Source: Rhodoferax sp. (GTDB lineage Bacteria; Pseudomonadota; Gammaproteobacteria; Burkholderiales; Burkholderiaceae_C). From it: a stretch of 64,000 nt of DNA. Under the pieces are notes generated by a model that saw only the letters and a program-made list of their open reading frames with translations, made no database searches and was not told the origin of the DNA. Positions within the stretch are counted from its first letter, which is position 1. Each line of letters opens with the position of its first letter. Made by a program: the position numbers and the translations under genes. Shown here one piece after another: positions 8,317 to 17,641 of the stretch. The DNA lies in contig NZ_JAUSLE010000010.1 of NCBI RefSeq assembly GCF_030646845.1, positions 18,516-82,515 of the forward strand. Direction: 5' to 3'.

Positions 8317-8347
8317 TTGACCTTGCCATCATGGGAAGGATTAGGAT
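8317..8347 (+). promoter_or_regulatory. copA promoter with CueR-type operator
   Basis: TTGACC at 8317-8322 and TAGGAT at 8342-8347 are separated by exactly 19 bases, the overlong spacer that MerR-family activators require. The spacer holds ACCTTGCC-ATCAT-GGGAAGGA (8320-8340), a near copy of the copZ-side operator. The expected transcript start is at about 8354, next to the in-frame ATG at 8355. Confidence 0.8.
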
Positions 8348-8354
8348 GCTGTTC

Positions 8355-10613
8355 ATGAATACTGTTGCCGCCTCCTCGCCCGCCCCCCTGCCACTGGACA
8401 TCGGCATTGGCGGCATGACCTGCGCCTCCTGTGTGGCGCGGGTCGAAAAAGCCCTGAAGAAAGTGCCCGGCGTGCAGGATGCGACGGTCAATCTGGCGAC
8501 CGAATCGGCGCGCATCGTGGTCGCGCCGGGCGAGCAGATGGAGGCCCGGCTGCGCCGCGCCGTGCGCGATGCGGGCTACGAGCCGCGCGCCGCCGATGCC
8601 GCGGTGCTGGCCGAAGATGCCTCGCCCTGGGCGGGCTTCGCGCCCGTCGCGTTTGGACTTGCGCTATCAGCGCCGCTGGTGCTGCCCATGATTGGCGACC
8701 TGTTCGGCATGCACTGGATGCTGCCGCCCTGGATGCAGTTCGCACTGGCCACACCGGTGCAATTCATTCTGGGGGCACATTTTTACAAAGCAGGCTGGCA
8801 CGCCCTCAAGGCGTTCACCGGCAATATGGACCTGTTGGTGTCGATTGGCACCACGGCCGGCTGGGCCCTGTCGATGTGGCTGTGGCTCACCGCCGAGCCG
8901 GGTGCCATGGTGCACCTTTACTTTGAAGGCTCGGCGCTGGTGATCACACTGGTGATGCTGGGCAAATGGCTGGAGGTGCGCGCCAAGCGGCAGACCACCT
9001 CGGCCATCCGCGCCCTACACGCCCTGCGCCCGGACGTGGCGCACCTGATCGGGCTGGATGGGGAAGTGGATGTGCCGGTGGCCGAGGTGCTGGTGGGCGA
9101 CCGGCTGGTGGTCAAGCCCGGTGAGCGCTTTCCGGTGGACGGCGTGCTGCTGGAGGGCCAGACCCAGGTGGATGAATCCATGCTCACCGGCGAGCCGCTG
9201 CCGGTGGAAAAACGCGCGTCCGAACACCCGGATCAGGGCGCGGCCATCGACCCGGCAGCGGCGCTCACCGGAGGGTCCATCAACGGCGAGGGCCGCATCG
9301 TGATGCAGGTGCGCGCCGTGGGCAGCGAGACCGTGCTGTCGCGCATCATCCGTCTGGTGGAAGACGCCCAGGCCGCCAAGGCGCCGATCCAGCGCATGGT
9401 GGACCAGGTGAGCGCGGTGTTTGTGCCGGTGGTGCTGGTGATCGCGCTGGTCACCCTGCTGAGCTGGTGGCTTACAGGCCACCCGTTCGAGCAGGCACTG
9501 ATCTACGCGGTGGCGGTGCTGGTGATCGCCTGCCCCTGCGCCTTGGGGCTGGCCACGCCGGTGGCCATCATGGCGGGCACCGGCGTCGCCGCGCAACACG
9601 GCATTTTGATCAAGGACGCGCAGGCGCTGGAACTGGCGCACAAGGTGGATGTGGTGGCGTTCGACAAGACCGGCACCCTGACGGTAGGCCGCCCCAAATT
9701 GACCGCCTTGCGGGTGGCACCCGGCATCACTGAAGACGAGGTACTGAAGACAGCGGCCAGCCTGCAAAGCGGCAGCGAACACCCGCTGGCGCGCGCCGTT
9801 GTCAGCCGCGCGCAGGAACAGGGTTTGAGTTTTGAGGCGCCCGACAACGTGCGTGCCGTACCCGGACGTGGCAGCGAAGGGGAGGTGGGTGTGCGCAGTT
9901 TTCTGATCGGCAGCCTGCGCTGGATGGACGAACTCAAGGTCGACACCCGCCCCATGGCCGTGGAGGCCGCAGCACTGCAGGCGCAGGGCGCCACCGTCTC
10001 GGCCATGGCCGAGCGCACCACGCAGGGCCTGACCCTGCGCGCCCTGCTGGCCTTCGGCGACGAGCCCAAACCGGGCGCCAAAGAGGCGTTGGCGGCTCTG
10101 CGCGTGCGCGGCATCAAGACCGTGATGATTTCAGGTGATAACCAGGGCGCTGCCGAAGCGATGGCGCACCGCCTGGGCCTGCGCCCGGAAGAGGGCGAAG
10201 TGATGGCCGAGGTGCTGCCCGGCGACAAGGCGGCCAAAGTGATGGCGCTGAAGGAGGGCGGACACACGGTGGCGATGGTCGGTGATGGCGTCAACGACGC
10301 ACCGGCACTGGCGGCCGCCGACGTCGGCATGGCGATGGGCAACGGCACCGATGTCGCCATGCATGCGGCTGGCATCACGCTGATGCGCGGCGACCCGCGG
10401 CTGGTGGCAGCGGCGCTGGAGATTTCCGACCGCACCGTGGCCAAAATCCGGCAGAACCTGTTCTGGGCCTTTGCCTACAACGTGGCCGGTATTCCGCTGG
10501 CGGCGCTGGGCTTTTTGAACCCGGTGGTCGCTGGTGCCGCCATGGCGATGAGCTCGGTCAGCGTGATGAGCAACGCGCTGCTGCTCAAGCGCTGGAAGCC
10601 TGGGAAGGATTGA
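8355..10613 (+). CDS. copA: Copper-exporting P1B-type ATPase CopA
   Basis: A 752-residue heavy-metal ATPase. One N-terminal HMA domain (GMTCASC, C23 and C26) is followed by eight predicted membrane helices, the TGE actuator loop ([11 protein letters not shown]), the Cu(I) transport motif CPC at 393-395, the phosphorylation site DKTGTLT with D437, and GDGVND near 643. It exports Cu(I) or Ag(I) across the inner membrane. The start is set at 8355 because the promoter geometry puts the transcript start there; ATG 8346 falls inside the -10 element, and an earlier in-frame ATG at 8247 lies upstream of the promoter. Confidence 0.93.
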   Translation: MNTVAASSPAPLPLDIGIGGMTCASCVARVEKALKKVPGVQDATVNLATESARIVVAPGEQMEARLRRAVRDAGYEPRAADAAVLAEDASPWAGFAPVAFGLALSAPLVLPMIGDLFGMHWMLPPWMQFALATPVQFILGAHFYKAGWHALKAFTGNMDLLVSIGTTAGWALSMWLWLTAEPGAMVHLYFEGSALVITLVMLGKWLEVRAKRQTTSAIRALHALRPDVAHLIGLDGEVDVPVAEVLVGDRLVVKPGERFPVDGVLLEGQTQVDESMLTGEPLPVEKRASEHPDQGAAIDPAAALTGGSINGEGRIVMQVRAVGSETVLSRIIRLVEDAQAAKAPIQRMVDQVSAVFVPVVLVIALVTLLSWWLTGHPFEQALIYAVAVLVIACPCALGLATPVAIMAGTGVAAQHGILIKDAQALELAHKVDVVAFDKTGTLTVGRPKLTALRVAPGITEDEVLKTAASLQSGSEHPLARAVVSRAQEQGLSFEAPDNVRAVPGRGSEGEVGVRSFLIGSLRWMDELKVDTRPMAVEAAALQAQGATVSAMAERTTQGLTLRALLAFGDEPKPGAKEALAALRVRGIKTVMISGDNQGAAEAMAHRLGLRPEEGEVMAEVLPGDKAAKVMALKEGGHTVAMVGDGVNDAPALAAADVGMAMGNGTDVAMHAAGITLMRGDPRLVAAALEISDRTVAKIRQNLFWAFAYNVAGIPLAALGFLNPVVAGAAMAMSSVSVMSNALLLKRWKPGKD

Positions 10614-10968
10614 AGAAATAGGGCTCTAGCCCACGTGGAATATGCGCATTTAGCTATTATATTTGTAGCGCTTCGAGTGATTTAGTTGCCGCGCCCAAGC
10701 CGTTGGCGCATCGCCCTGAAAGCGGCGGCGGTCAGGACACCACTTCTGAGCACCTCTCTGTGAGGTCGGGAATCCCGTCTCCTCCACCGCGTCGAGTATT
10801 TTTACAGTCGAATTTCCCGCGTTGTCCCCACCGGCGGCCAAGTTGTTGATTAATATGAAGATTGGTCGCCCGTCCCAACGCGGGTAAGAAAATTGCTTGC
10901 TCATGCAAAACTGACCGCCGGTGAATTCTTCACCGCCGATCCACCTTTCATTGAAGTCGGAGGTCCGC
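10614..10968. other. Intergenic region between copA and the PEP-CTERM gene
   Basis: About 355 bases. The first 60 hold a copy of the dispersed hairpin repeat. The remainder has several short imperfect inverted repeats and no recognisable gene or clear promoter; a 106-codon minus-strand frame here has no family resemblance. Confidence 0.5.
10621..10671 (+). repeat. Dispersed intergenic hairpin repeat, copy 2
   Basis: CTCTAGCCCACGTGGAATAT is followed by GCGCATTTAGCTATTATATTTGTAGC. The start GGGCTCTAGCCC is itself a short palindrome just after the copA stop. It is the best example of the CTCTAGCC-first form of the repeat. Confidence 0.75.
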
Positions 10969-12021
10969 ATGCAACGAGCTGTTCTTCTGCGCTTTGGAGT
11001 CGCTGCGATTCTGCTCTCGGGCAGTTTGTCGCAATTGGCGAACGCGACACCTCAGACGGTCTTCTTCGACACTCTCAATGGATCCGTAACCGTCGGACAA
11101 GCAGTCAATGCTGGTGACACCCTGTACGTCGATACGCTTGTCCGTTCCGGATCCGGAGCATTGGCTCAGTCGGCGTCCTTCACGCTTGGCGCCGGGGTCA
11201 CGGGTCTGACCGGCCATGCCGCATGGATGATTGGCGCTGCCGCGGATCCAGGACCTCGTCTCGTGGGTTTCAATGTCGACCTAGTCGACGCTAACACCAA
11301 CGCCCTCGTCACAAGCGATGTGTTCGGCGGCGTCCTGGCTGGATATGCGCATTCCACCTTTGTCGCTGGCATTAGCCCCGGAGATTACCGGTTGGTGGCA
11401 ACGGGAACGGGGGTGCGCGAATCGTTCTTTGATTTGGCGTTGAGCTTTACCGGAACGCCCCCGGTTTCCGTGTCGACCGCGACCGGTGCAATACCGACGC
11501 AAGGACTGATTACCAACGAGCCAACCGCCTTCTTTTCCAAACTGAACGATGCCCGAACGATGGGCGTCGCATTCAAAGCAGGAGAGTCTCTCATCGTCGA
11601 TTCTTTGGTCACTTCGGACACAGGGGCGTTGGAACAACTGGTGACTTTCGCTCTTGAATCCGGGGTGGACAGCCTGACCGGGTTCGCGCAGTGGGATGTC
11701 TCACCCGCTGGCGGCATCGGGGCCCGACTGGTTGGGGTGAATATCGACCTGCTTGATGCAGGCAATACACTGATTGCGTCTGATAGCTTCAGTGGTTTAG
11801 TAGATGACTTTGCTCACTCCACGATCGGGGCTGCACTGGGTCCCGGCACCTACAAGATCAGGGCCACTGGAACGGGTATCCGCGATGCCTCTCTCAATAT
11901 CGCCCTCACCTTCGGTGGGACAACGACAACAAGTGTGCCGGAGCCCTCGGGCATCGCATTGACCCTTACTGCATTGGGTGCAGCAGCATTGGGTGTTCGC
12001 CGTCGCACCCAGCACGCTTGA
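10969..12021 (+). CDS. PEP-CTERM sorting-domain protein with a duplicated domain
   Basis: A 350-residue secreted protein with a signal peptide ending near NATPQ. Two homologous beta-rich repeats of about 135 residues follow (roughly 28-165 and 180-315). Paired segments are RLVGFNVDLVDANTNALV / RLVGVNIDLLDAGNTLIA and YRLVATGTGVR / YKIRATGTGIR. It ends in VPEPSG, a hydrophobic helix and an Arg-rich tail (RRRTQHA), the exosortase-recognised PEP-CTERM signal. It is predicted to be processed at the inner membrane and delivered outside. GGAGG precedes the start. No exosortase gene is in this window. Confidence 0.85.
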   Translation: MQRAVLLRFGVAAILLSGSLSQLANATPQTVFFDTLNGSVTVGQAVNAGDTLYVDTLVRSGSGALAQSASFTLGAGVTGLTGHAAWMIGAAADPGPRLVGFNVDLVDANTNALVTSDVFGGVLAGYAHSTFVAGISPGDYRLVATGTGVRESFFDLALSFTGTPPVSVSTATGAIPTQGLITNEPTAFFSKLNDARTMGVAFKAGESLIVDSLVTSDTGALEQLVTFALESGVDSLTGFAQWDVSPAGGIGARLVGVNIDLLDAGNTLIASDSFSGLVDDFAHSTIGAALGPGTYKIRATGTGIRDASLNIALTFGGTTTTSVPEPSGIALTLTALGAAALGVRRRTQHA

Positions 12022-12046
12022 TTGGATTTCACTTTTTGAGAGTTCA

Positions 12047-12709
12047 ATGCTTCGTCGCCACTTCCTGCTATCCGCCACCTATCTGGCTGGTCACGGATTG
12101 CTGGCCATGGCCCAGACCAGTCCGCTTGACGCTGTTGCGGTCTACGTGGTGCCGCTAGATGATTTTCCTGAAGATCTCGGCGCTTCCCTGGCCCGGCTTC
12201 TGCAGCAGCAACTCGGAATTCGGATCAAGGCATCACTCCGGCTGGCGCCCCTCGGCCTTGGTCCCATGCCAGGAACCAATCAGTACGCGTCGGAAGATAT
12301 CCTGGCGCAAGCGGTCACGGCATCCCGACGCCTGCCCGAGGCGGCAGCCACGACCTATCGCCTGTTCCTGACCACCAAAGACATCAATACACGCTCGGCG
12401 AACTTCCGGTTTCAATTCTCCACTCACAACCGGCAATTGAACAGTTCGGTGCTGTCAATGGCCCGTTTTCTGGAGTACGCCAACGACAAACCGGTCTTTA
12501 CAGAACTCTCGGCTTCCCGACTCGTCAAGATGGCAAAGCGTGCCATTGGCGAGGTGAAACTCGGGTGGACCAGATCCGGTGATTCACGCGACCTCATGTA
12601 CGCGCCAATCATGGGCCTCGAGGACCTGGACCGAATTGGCTATGAGCACAGTCCGAAGGCACCGGACAGCGAATCGCCGAAGCCGCAACCAGCGTCTGGC
12701 AGCGTTTAG
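12047..12709 (+). CDS. Tat-exported archaemetzincin-like protein lacking the zinc site
   Basis: A 220-residue protein starting with a twin-arginine signal (MLRRHFLLSATYLAGHGLLAMA). The rest follows the archaemetzincin (M54) order: VYVVPLDDFPEDL, NQYASEDIL, YRLFLTTKDI, FRFQFST, SSVLSMARF, then SASRLVKMAKRAIGEVKLGW and LMYAPIMGLEDLDRIG. The catalytic HExxHxxGxxHC segment is replaced by RAIGE at residues 165-169, so zinc-peptidase activity is not expected. The homology is recognised by eye and needs a profile search. It lies 25 bases after the PEP-CTERM gene, probably in one operon. Confidence 0.6.
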   Translation: MLRRHFLLSATYLAGHGLLAMAQTSPLDAVAVYVVPLDDFPEDLGASLARLLQQQLGIRIKASLRLAPLGLGPMPGTNQYASEDILAQAVTASRRLPEAAATTYRLFLTTKDINTRSANFRFQFSTHNRQLNSSVLSMARFLEYANDKPVFTELSASRLVKMAKRAIGEVKLGWTRSGDSRDLMYAPIMGLEDLDRIGYEHSPKAPDSESPKPQPASGSV

Positions 12710-12857
12710 CTGCCCGTTTCTTGCTCGAGCGACGAAAAGTACCGGAAATCGCGCCGCTGCATGTTTTATTTCCTGTTCGCAGAGCCAAGTAGCCGGCGAG
12801 GGCCGCTAACGGCCTCAACATACACTTCAATCACGTACTTATTGATGGACGCAGTAA

Positions 12858-13283
12858 ATGAATTTGACAACACAAGGTCTCGAGCGATTTGTCGAGGCGC
12901 AGGACCGGGTTTATGAGTCTGTCTGCAACGAACTAGCGCTGGGAGAAAAAACCAGCCATTGGATGTGGTTCATCTTTCCCCAGCTCAAGGGACTGGGCCG
13001 CAGCCCGATCGCCAAGCACTATGCGATCGAGTCGGGCGCCGAGGCGCTCGCCTTCTGGCAGCATCCCATCCTGGGCAAGCGTCTGAAAGAGTGCACCCAG
13101 CTCGTGCTGGCCCAGCCCAACACGACCGCGCATGATATTTTTGGCTCGCCCGATGACCTGAAATTCAAGTCGTGCATGACGCTGTTCGCGCAGGTCGCCC
13201 CGCAGGAACCGGTGTTCAAACAGGCGCTGGAACGCTTCTTCGGTGGCAAGCCGGACGAGAGCACGCTCAAGCTGCTGTCGTAG
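12858..13283 (+). CDS. DUF1810 family protein
   Basis: A 141-residue protein with the family hallmarks near the N-terminus (FVEAQDRVYESVCNELALGEKTSHWMWFIFPQL) followed by LGRSPIAKHYAI and DIFGSPDDLKFKSCMTLF. DUF1810 proteins are small, soluble and widespread in proteobacteria. The superfamily relates them to NADAR-like folds, but the function here is unproven. It stands alone between the archaemetzincin-like gene and the convergent min operon. Confidence 0.9.
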   Translation: MNLTTQGLERFVEAQDRVYESVCNELALGEKTSHWMWFIFPQLKGLGRSPIAKHYAIESGAEALAFWQHPILGKRLKECTQLVLAQPNTTAHDIFGSPDDLKFKSCMTLFAQVAPQEPVFKQALERFFGGKPDESTLKLLS

Positions 13284-13307
13284 CGTGACCCGCCCGGGGC
13301 CTGCTAT

Positions 13308-13568
13308 TTAGCGGGAATCCGGCAATTCGATCTTGACCTCCAGCACTTCGAGATTGTCCTGGCGCTCCAGGTTCACCTTGATATCTGCCGGGTTGATCTT
13401 GATGTACTTGCTGATCACGGCCACCAGTTCACGCTGCAGGGCCGGCAGGTAATCGGGCTCGGCCGCATTGCGGCCACTACGCTCGTGCGCCAGGATGATT
13501 TGCAGCCGCTCTTTGGCGACGTTGGCAGTTTTCTTTTTTTCACCAACAAAAAAAGAGAGAAATGACAT
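13308..13568 (-). CDS. minE: Cell division topological specificity factor MinE
   Basis: An 86-residue MinE with the MinD-interacting region ([19 protein letters not shown]) and the C-terminal dimerisation domain ([29 protein letters not shown]). MinE drives pole-to-pole oscillation of MinD and confines MinC inhibition to the poles. ATG 13568 gives the family N-terminus MSFLSFF. It starts four bases after minD ends, as the third gene of the minCDE operon. Confidence 0.96.
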   Translation of the reverse strand: MSFLSFFVGEKKKTANVAKERLQIILAHERSGRNAAEPDYLPALQRELVAVISKYIKINPADIKVNLERQDNLEVLEVKIELPDSR

Positions 13569-13572
13569 GGCC

Positions 13573-14388
13573 TTATTTCCCACCGAAGAGTCGTTTCAGA
13601 AGCCCCTGTTTGGGTGCATCGGTAAAGCGCATGGGCTTGTCCTCACCCAAAAAGCGGTCAATCACGTCCTTGTAGGCCTCTGACACGTCGCTGCCCTGCA
13701 TGTGCACCGCCGGCACGCCCTGATTGGAGGCCTGCAGCACCGATTCACTCTCGGGAATGACACCGATGAGCTTGATGCGCAGGATGTCCTGAATATCTTC
13801 CAGCGACAGCATCTGGCCCTGGTTCACCCGCGCCGGGTTGTAGCGGGTAATGAGCAAATGCTCCTTGATCGGGTCCAGCCCTTCAATGGCGCGTTTGGTC
13901 TTGCTGGAGAGCATGCCCAGAATACGGTCCGAATCGCGCACCGAGGACACCTCGGGGTTGGTCACCACCAGCGCTTCGTCGGCAAAGTGCATGGCCATCA
14001 GGGCGCCAGTCTCGATGCCCGCTGGCGAGTCGCACACGATGTACTCAAAATCCATGGCGGCCAGGTCGGTCAACACTTTCTCGACGCCGTCCTGCGACAG
14101 GGCGTCCTTGTCACGCGTTTGCGACGCGGCCAACACGTACAGGTTGTCGCACTGCTTGTCCTTGATCAGAGCCTGGTTAAGGTTGGCTTCACCATGGATG
14201 ACATTGATCAGGTCATACACCACGCGGCGTTCACAACCCATGATCAGGTCCAGGTTGCGCAAACCGACGTCGAAGTCGATCACGGCGGTCTTGTGCCCGC
14301 GCAGGGCCAGACCGGTCGCAAAGCTGGCGCTGGTGGTTGTTTTACCCACACCACCTTTGCCGGAGGTAACCACAATGATTTTTGCCAT
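13573..14388 (-). CDS. minD: Septum site-determining ATPase MinD
   Basis: A 271-residue deviant-Walker ParA/MinD ATPase. The P-loop GKGGVGKTT lies at residues 10-18. The conserved [22 protein letters not shown] is followed by CDSPAGIE, and the C-terminus is an amphipathic membrane-targeting helix ([10 protein letters not shown]). It recruits MinC to the membrane and oscillates under MinE. It lies between minC (26 bases upstream) and minE (4 bases downstream). Confidence 0.97.
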   Translation of the reverse strand: MAKIIVVTSGKGGVGKTTTSASFATGLALRGHKTAVIDFDVGLRNLDLIMGCERRVVYDLINVIHGEANLNQALIKDKQCDNLYVLAASQTRDKDALSQDGVEKVLTDLAAMDFEYIVCDSPAGIETGALMAMHFADEALVVTNPEVSSVRDSDRILGMLSSKTKRAIEGLDPIKEHLLITRYNPARVNQGQMLSLEDIQDILRIKLIGVIPESESVLQASNQGVPAVHMQGSDVSEAYKDVIDRFLGEDKPMRFTDAPKQGLLKRLFGGK

Positions 14389-14414
14389 GGGTGAAACGTC
14401 TTTCAGATTAAAAA

Positions 14415-15203
14415 TTAGGTTTTCAGGGCTTCGATCAGCAGCTTGTCCTGCCCATCGTTGCTCAAACGCACCTGCGCCGGCTTGCCACGCACGTCAGGCT
14501 CCAGCGGGTTCTCGCTGGTGCGGTACACGCCCGCAATGGAAATCAGCTCGGGCTCCAGGCACAGCGAGAAAATGCGCGCGTTGGTGTTGCCACTGGCGCC
14601 GGCCATGGCCTTGCCGCGCAGGGGCGCATACACATGGATGTTGCCGTCTGCCACCACTTCGGCGCCCTGGTTGACCATGGCCAGAACGACCAGATCAGCG
14701 CCGCGGGCGTAGATTTTTTGCCCGGATCGCAGGGGTTTGTCCACCACCATGGTGAGCTGGCCCGGGATTTCACGCACGATCTCCCTGACCACCTCTTGGA
14801 CCACGTATTCGGTCGGCGCCGTGGCCGCAGCCGCCGGTCGAACCCGCGGCGCATCGACCGGCGCTTCAACCAGACCCAGCGCGAGGGCCGATTGCATCCA
14901 GGCCGTACTGGCACCACGCACCGCCAAAGGCACCAGCCGACAGGACCGCAATACCCTCAACAAGGGCTTCAGATCTTGCAGCGGCGTGTCTGGCGCCAGC
15001 TGCGAAAAATCGATCACCAGGGCGTCATGGTCAAAAAAATCCGGGTTCTCGCCGGCAACACCGTATTGCTTTTCCAGATCAGCTGCCAGCAAGTTCCAGT
15101 CATTGGTCTTGAGCATCAACGCGACCAATGGCAATTGGGCACTTTTTATTTCAAAAGAGGCAGACGTGTGGCCAGGCGAATTGCCTGCGGAAGAAACGGA
15201 CAT
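14415..15203 (-). CDS. minC: Septum site-determining protein MinC
   Basis: A 262-residue FtsZ-assembly inhibitor. The N-terminal FtsZ-interacting domain ([20 protein letters not shown]...) is joined by an Ala/Pro linker (about 118-135) to the C-terminal beta-helix ([44 protein letters not shown]), which binds MinD. ATG 15203 gives a normal length. This is the first gene of the operon, and its promoter must lie in the AT-rich region next to the putative replication origin. Confidence 0.95.
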   Translation of the reverse strand: MSVSSAGNSPGHTSASFEIKSAQLPLVALMLKTNDWNLLAADLEKQYGVAGENPDFFDHDALVIDFSQLAPDTPLQDLKPLLRVLRSCRLVPLAVRGASTAWMQSALALGLVEAPVDAPRVRPAAAATAPTEYVVQEVVREIVREIPGQLTMVVDKPLRSGQKIYARGADLVVLAMVNQGAEVVADGNIHVYAPLRGKAMAGASGNTNARIFSLCLEPELISIAGVYRTSENPLEPDVRGKPAQVRLSNDGQDKLLIEALKT

Positions 15204-15819
15204 TGGGGAATGAAGAAGCAGTAGAGGACGGTTGAGCTGCGGACAAAAAAAGGACAAACGACTGGAAAGAAACACCAGACGCCGGGACTCAGCAGAGGAC
15301 CGATTTTACTTGATTGCGTCAAGCCAAACCAGAACTCTGCCAGCTTCTTTCACAGGTTTTCGTAAGCAAACGTCTGGCCGGCGTGAGCATATTTTTTTGA
15401 TGCGGGTTTGTTTGCACTTATCTTCTTATTTATCTATTTAAAAGATAGTAGTAGTAGATAGAGTGTTGCGATCTTTGTGGACAAGAAGATTTTATTCATA
15501 CCAATCAATAACTTAGCTATGGTCAATCAATGTGCGCGACCATGCTTTTGTACTGTACCCCGAATCTGGATAACTTCACCCGACTTGATTTTCCTGTGGA
15601 TAACTATGATCTTGTGCCGGAACTATTCACAGGGTTGTTCCTTGACAGATTTTAGTGCGTGGGGGCAATGCCAGACATGGGCTGGTGGCGAGTAAAACCG
15701 GCGTTGCGCCAGAAACAGGGGAGTCAGTGCGTCCTGAACGGGGCTGAAGGGCAGTTGATCTGCATCAAGGCGAGTTGACCCGTCGCATGCCATGCTTGCA
15801 GCAAAGAAGGAGATATGCC
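15204..15819. other. Long intergenic region holding a putative replication origin
   Basis: A 616-base gap between the divergent minC and hemerythrin genes. The middle is strikingly AT-rich for this genome and carries the DnaA-box cluster described separately. The edges (15204-15375 and 15660-15819) hold no recognisable gene; they must contain the minC and hemerythrin promoters. Confidence 0.7.
15410..15632. other. oriC: Candidate chromosomal replication origin (oriC)
   Basis: An AT-rich unwinding element at about 15417-15462 includes TTATCTTCTTATTTATCTAT and a run of TAG triplets (TAGTAGTAGTAG) resembling DnaA-trios. DnaA-box-like 9-mers follow: TGTGGACAA (15476), TCTGGATAA (15565), the perfect TGTGGATAA (15595), and CTATTCACA (15623). 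The CTGTGGATAACTATGATC context resembles E. coli R1. parS sites and parAB lie about 20 kb away, as expected near an origin. dnaA itself is not in the window, which is the main reason for caution. Confidence 0.6.
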
Positions 15820-16404
15820 ATGGCCCATGAAAGCATTCGGATTATTCGCGATGAGCATGCTGCGCTGGCGGCGATGTTGCGTTCGCTCGGCATGATGGTC
15901 GAACGTGGCCCGGTCAATGAGCCTGAGGGTTTTTTTGATGTGTTGCGGGCGATGCTGTTCTACATCGACGAGTTTCCGGAACGCCTGCATCACCCAAAAG
16001 AGTCGGAGTTGCTCTTCCCCCGGGTGGCGCGTCTGGCGCCTGAGACCGTGGAAGTCATTGCCCGGCTGGACCATGACCACGCGAAAGGCGAGTCGGCGGT
16101 GCGGGAGTTACAACACCTGTTGCTGGCCTGGGAACTGGTTGGCGATGCCAGGCGTGAGGCGTTTGACCAGGCCGCGAAGAAGTATCTTGATTTCTATCTG
16201 GAGCACATGCGCCTCGAAGAAACCGTGATTTTGCCCGCAGCACAAAAGGTGCTGAATGAGGCGGACTGGAAAGAACTCGACGCTGCCTTTGCCACCAACT
16301 GCGATCCCCTGACCGGCAAATACCCGCGGGACCCGGCCTATGACCGGCTGTTCACCCGCATCGTGATGCGGGCGCCCGCGCCGATTGGCTTGGGCGAGGG
16401 TTAA
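15820..16404 (+). CDS. Hemerythrin-domain protein
   Basis: A 194-residue four-helix-bundle protein with putative diiron ligands spaced along the helices: H-A-A-L near residue 13, HHPKESELLFPRV (about 57-66), LDHDHAKGE (about 86-94) and EHMRLEETVILP (about 128-139). These match the HHE cation-binding pattern. Such proteins bind oxygen or nitric oxide, or repair iron-sulfur clusters. The start follows a near-ideal AAGGAG site. It stands alone, convergent with the old yellow enzyme gene. Confidence 0.85.
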   Translation: MAHESIRIIRDEHAALAAMLRSLGMMVERGPVNEPEGFFDVLRAMLFYIDEFPERLHHPKESELLFPRVARLAPETVEVIARLDHDHAKGESAVRELQHLLLAWELVGDARREAFDQAAKKYLDFYLEHMRLEETVILPAAQKVLNEADWKELDAAFATNCDPLTGKYPRDPAYDRLFTRIVMRAPAPIGLGEG

Positions 16405-16434
16405 GGCCCGCGCCAGTTCATCCAGGTTCAGGGT

Positions 16435-17553
16435 TCAGGCCAGCGCGGGATAGTCGGTGTAGCCTTTGGCGCCACCGCCGTAAAACGTGCTGCGGTCCGG
16501 GACATTGAGGGCGGCATTTTCGCGCAGGCGGCGCGTGAGGTCGGGGTTGGCGATGAAAGGGCGGCCGAACGCCACCAGATCAGCACCCTCTGCCAGCGCC
16601 TGATTGGCCAGTGGCGTGTCATAGCCGTTGTTCACCATCCAGGCACCCTTGCCGCCGGCATGGCGGTAGGCGGCGCGCAATGCGGCATAGTCGAATGGCT
16701 TGTCGCCCTGGACATGGTCGCGGGGACCACCGGTCGAACCTTCGATGATGTGCACGAAAGCCAGGTTCAGCGGGGTAAGCTGGGCCAGGACGTATTCAAA
16801 CAGCGGCTGGGGGTGCGCGTCCTGCGCATCGTTGGCCGGTGTCACCGGCGACAGGCGCAGGCCGACGCGGTCACCACCGATTTCCTGGGTGACGGCGGTC
16901 ATGACTTGCAGCAGCAAACGGGCCCGGTTTTCAATGCTGCCACCATAAGCGTCAGTGCGGGTGTTGGAGCCTGAGCGCAGGAACTGGTCCAGCAAATAGC
17001 CGTTGGCACCATGGACTTCGACGCCGTCAAAACCGGCTGCGATGGCATTGCGTGCCGCGCGACAATAATCGTCGACGATGCCGGGCAACTCTTCCAGGGC
17101 CAGGGCGCGCGGGGCCGAGGTGTCGACAAATTTGGCGACTCCGTCCTTGATCAGCACCGTCTTGGTTTTGGCCGTGATGGCCGAAGGTGCCACTGGTGCC
17201 TGGCCACCGGGCTGCAGGTCGACGTGCGAGACCCGTCCGACATGCCACAGCTGCATCACGATTTTTCCACCCGCCGCGTGAACGCCGTCTGTGACAGGTT
17301 TCCATGCCGCCACCTGGTCGTCGCTCCAGATGCCGGGGACGTCCGAGTAGCCCTGTGCCTGGTGGCTGATGGCGGTGGCCTCGGTCACGATCAGGCCGGC
17401 GCCATTCCTGGGATCGGCGCGCTGGGTGTAATAGGTGGCCATCAGCGCGGTGGGCGTGGCGCCGGGCGCGCGGTTGCGCGTGAGCGGGGCCATCACCATG
17501 CGGTTGGCAAGATGCAGACGGCCGACTTGAAGGGGATCGAACAGAGAAGTCAT
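16435..17553 (-). CDS. nemA: Old yellow enzyme family alkene reductase (NemA-like)
   Basis: A 372-residue FMN-dependent TIM-barrel ene-reductase. Family marks are LFDPLQVGRLHLANRMVMAPLTRNRA, the GGKIVMQLWHVGRVSH segment, the catalytic HGANGYLLDQFLRSGSNTRTDAYGGS loop and the late VAFGRPFIANPDL. It reduces activated C=C bonds of enones, maleimides or nitro compounds with NADPH. The length fits NemA (365). It is divergent from an MFS transporter gene with only about 90 bases between them. Confidence 0.93.
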   Translation of the reverse strand: MTSLFDPLQVGRLHLANRMVMAPLTRNRAPGATPTALMATYYTQRADPRNGAGLIVTEATAISHQAQGYSDVPGIWSDDQVAAWKPVTDGVHAAGGKIVMQLWHVGRVSHVDLQPGGQAPVAPSAITAKTKTVLIKDGVAKFVDTSAPRALALEELPGIVDDYCRAARNAIAAGFDGVEVHGANGYLLDQFLRSGSNTRTDAYGGSIENRARLLLQVMTAVTQEIGGDRVGLRLSPVTPANDAQDAHPQPLFEYVLAQLTPLNLAFVHIIEGSTGGPRDHVQGDKPFDYAALRAAYRHAGGKGAWMVNNGYDTPLANQALAEGADLVAFGRPFIANPDLTRRLRENAALNVPDRSTFYGGGAKGYTDYPALA

Positions 17554-17641
17554 GGATTACCTGGTTGTCAAAGAGGGATGGGACCACCCCAGCCGGGGTG
17601 ACACATCCGACTGTAGGCTTTCCCGCACAATGCAAGTCTTC

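Noticed and set aside
10650..10970. A 106-codon minus-strand frame upstream of the PEP-CTERM gene
   Set aside because: It overlaps the hairpin repeat and has no recognisable family or start signal.
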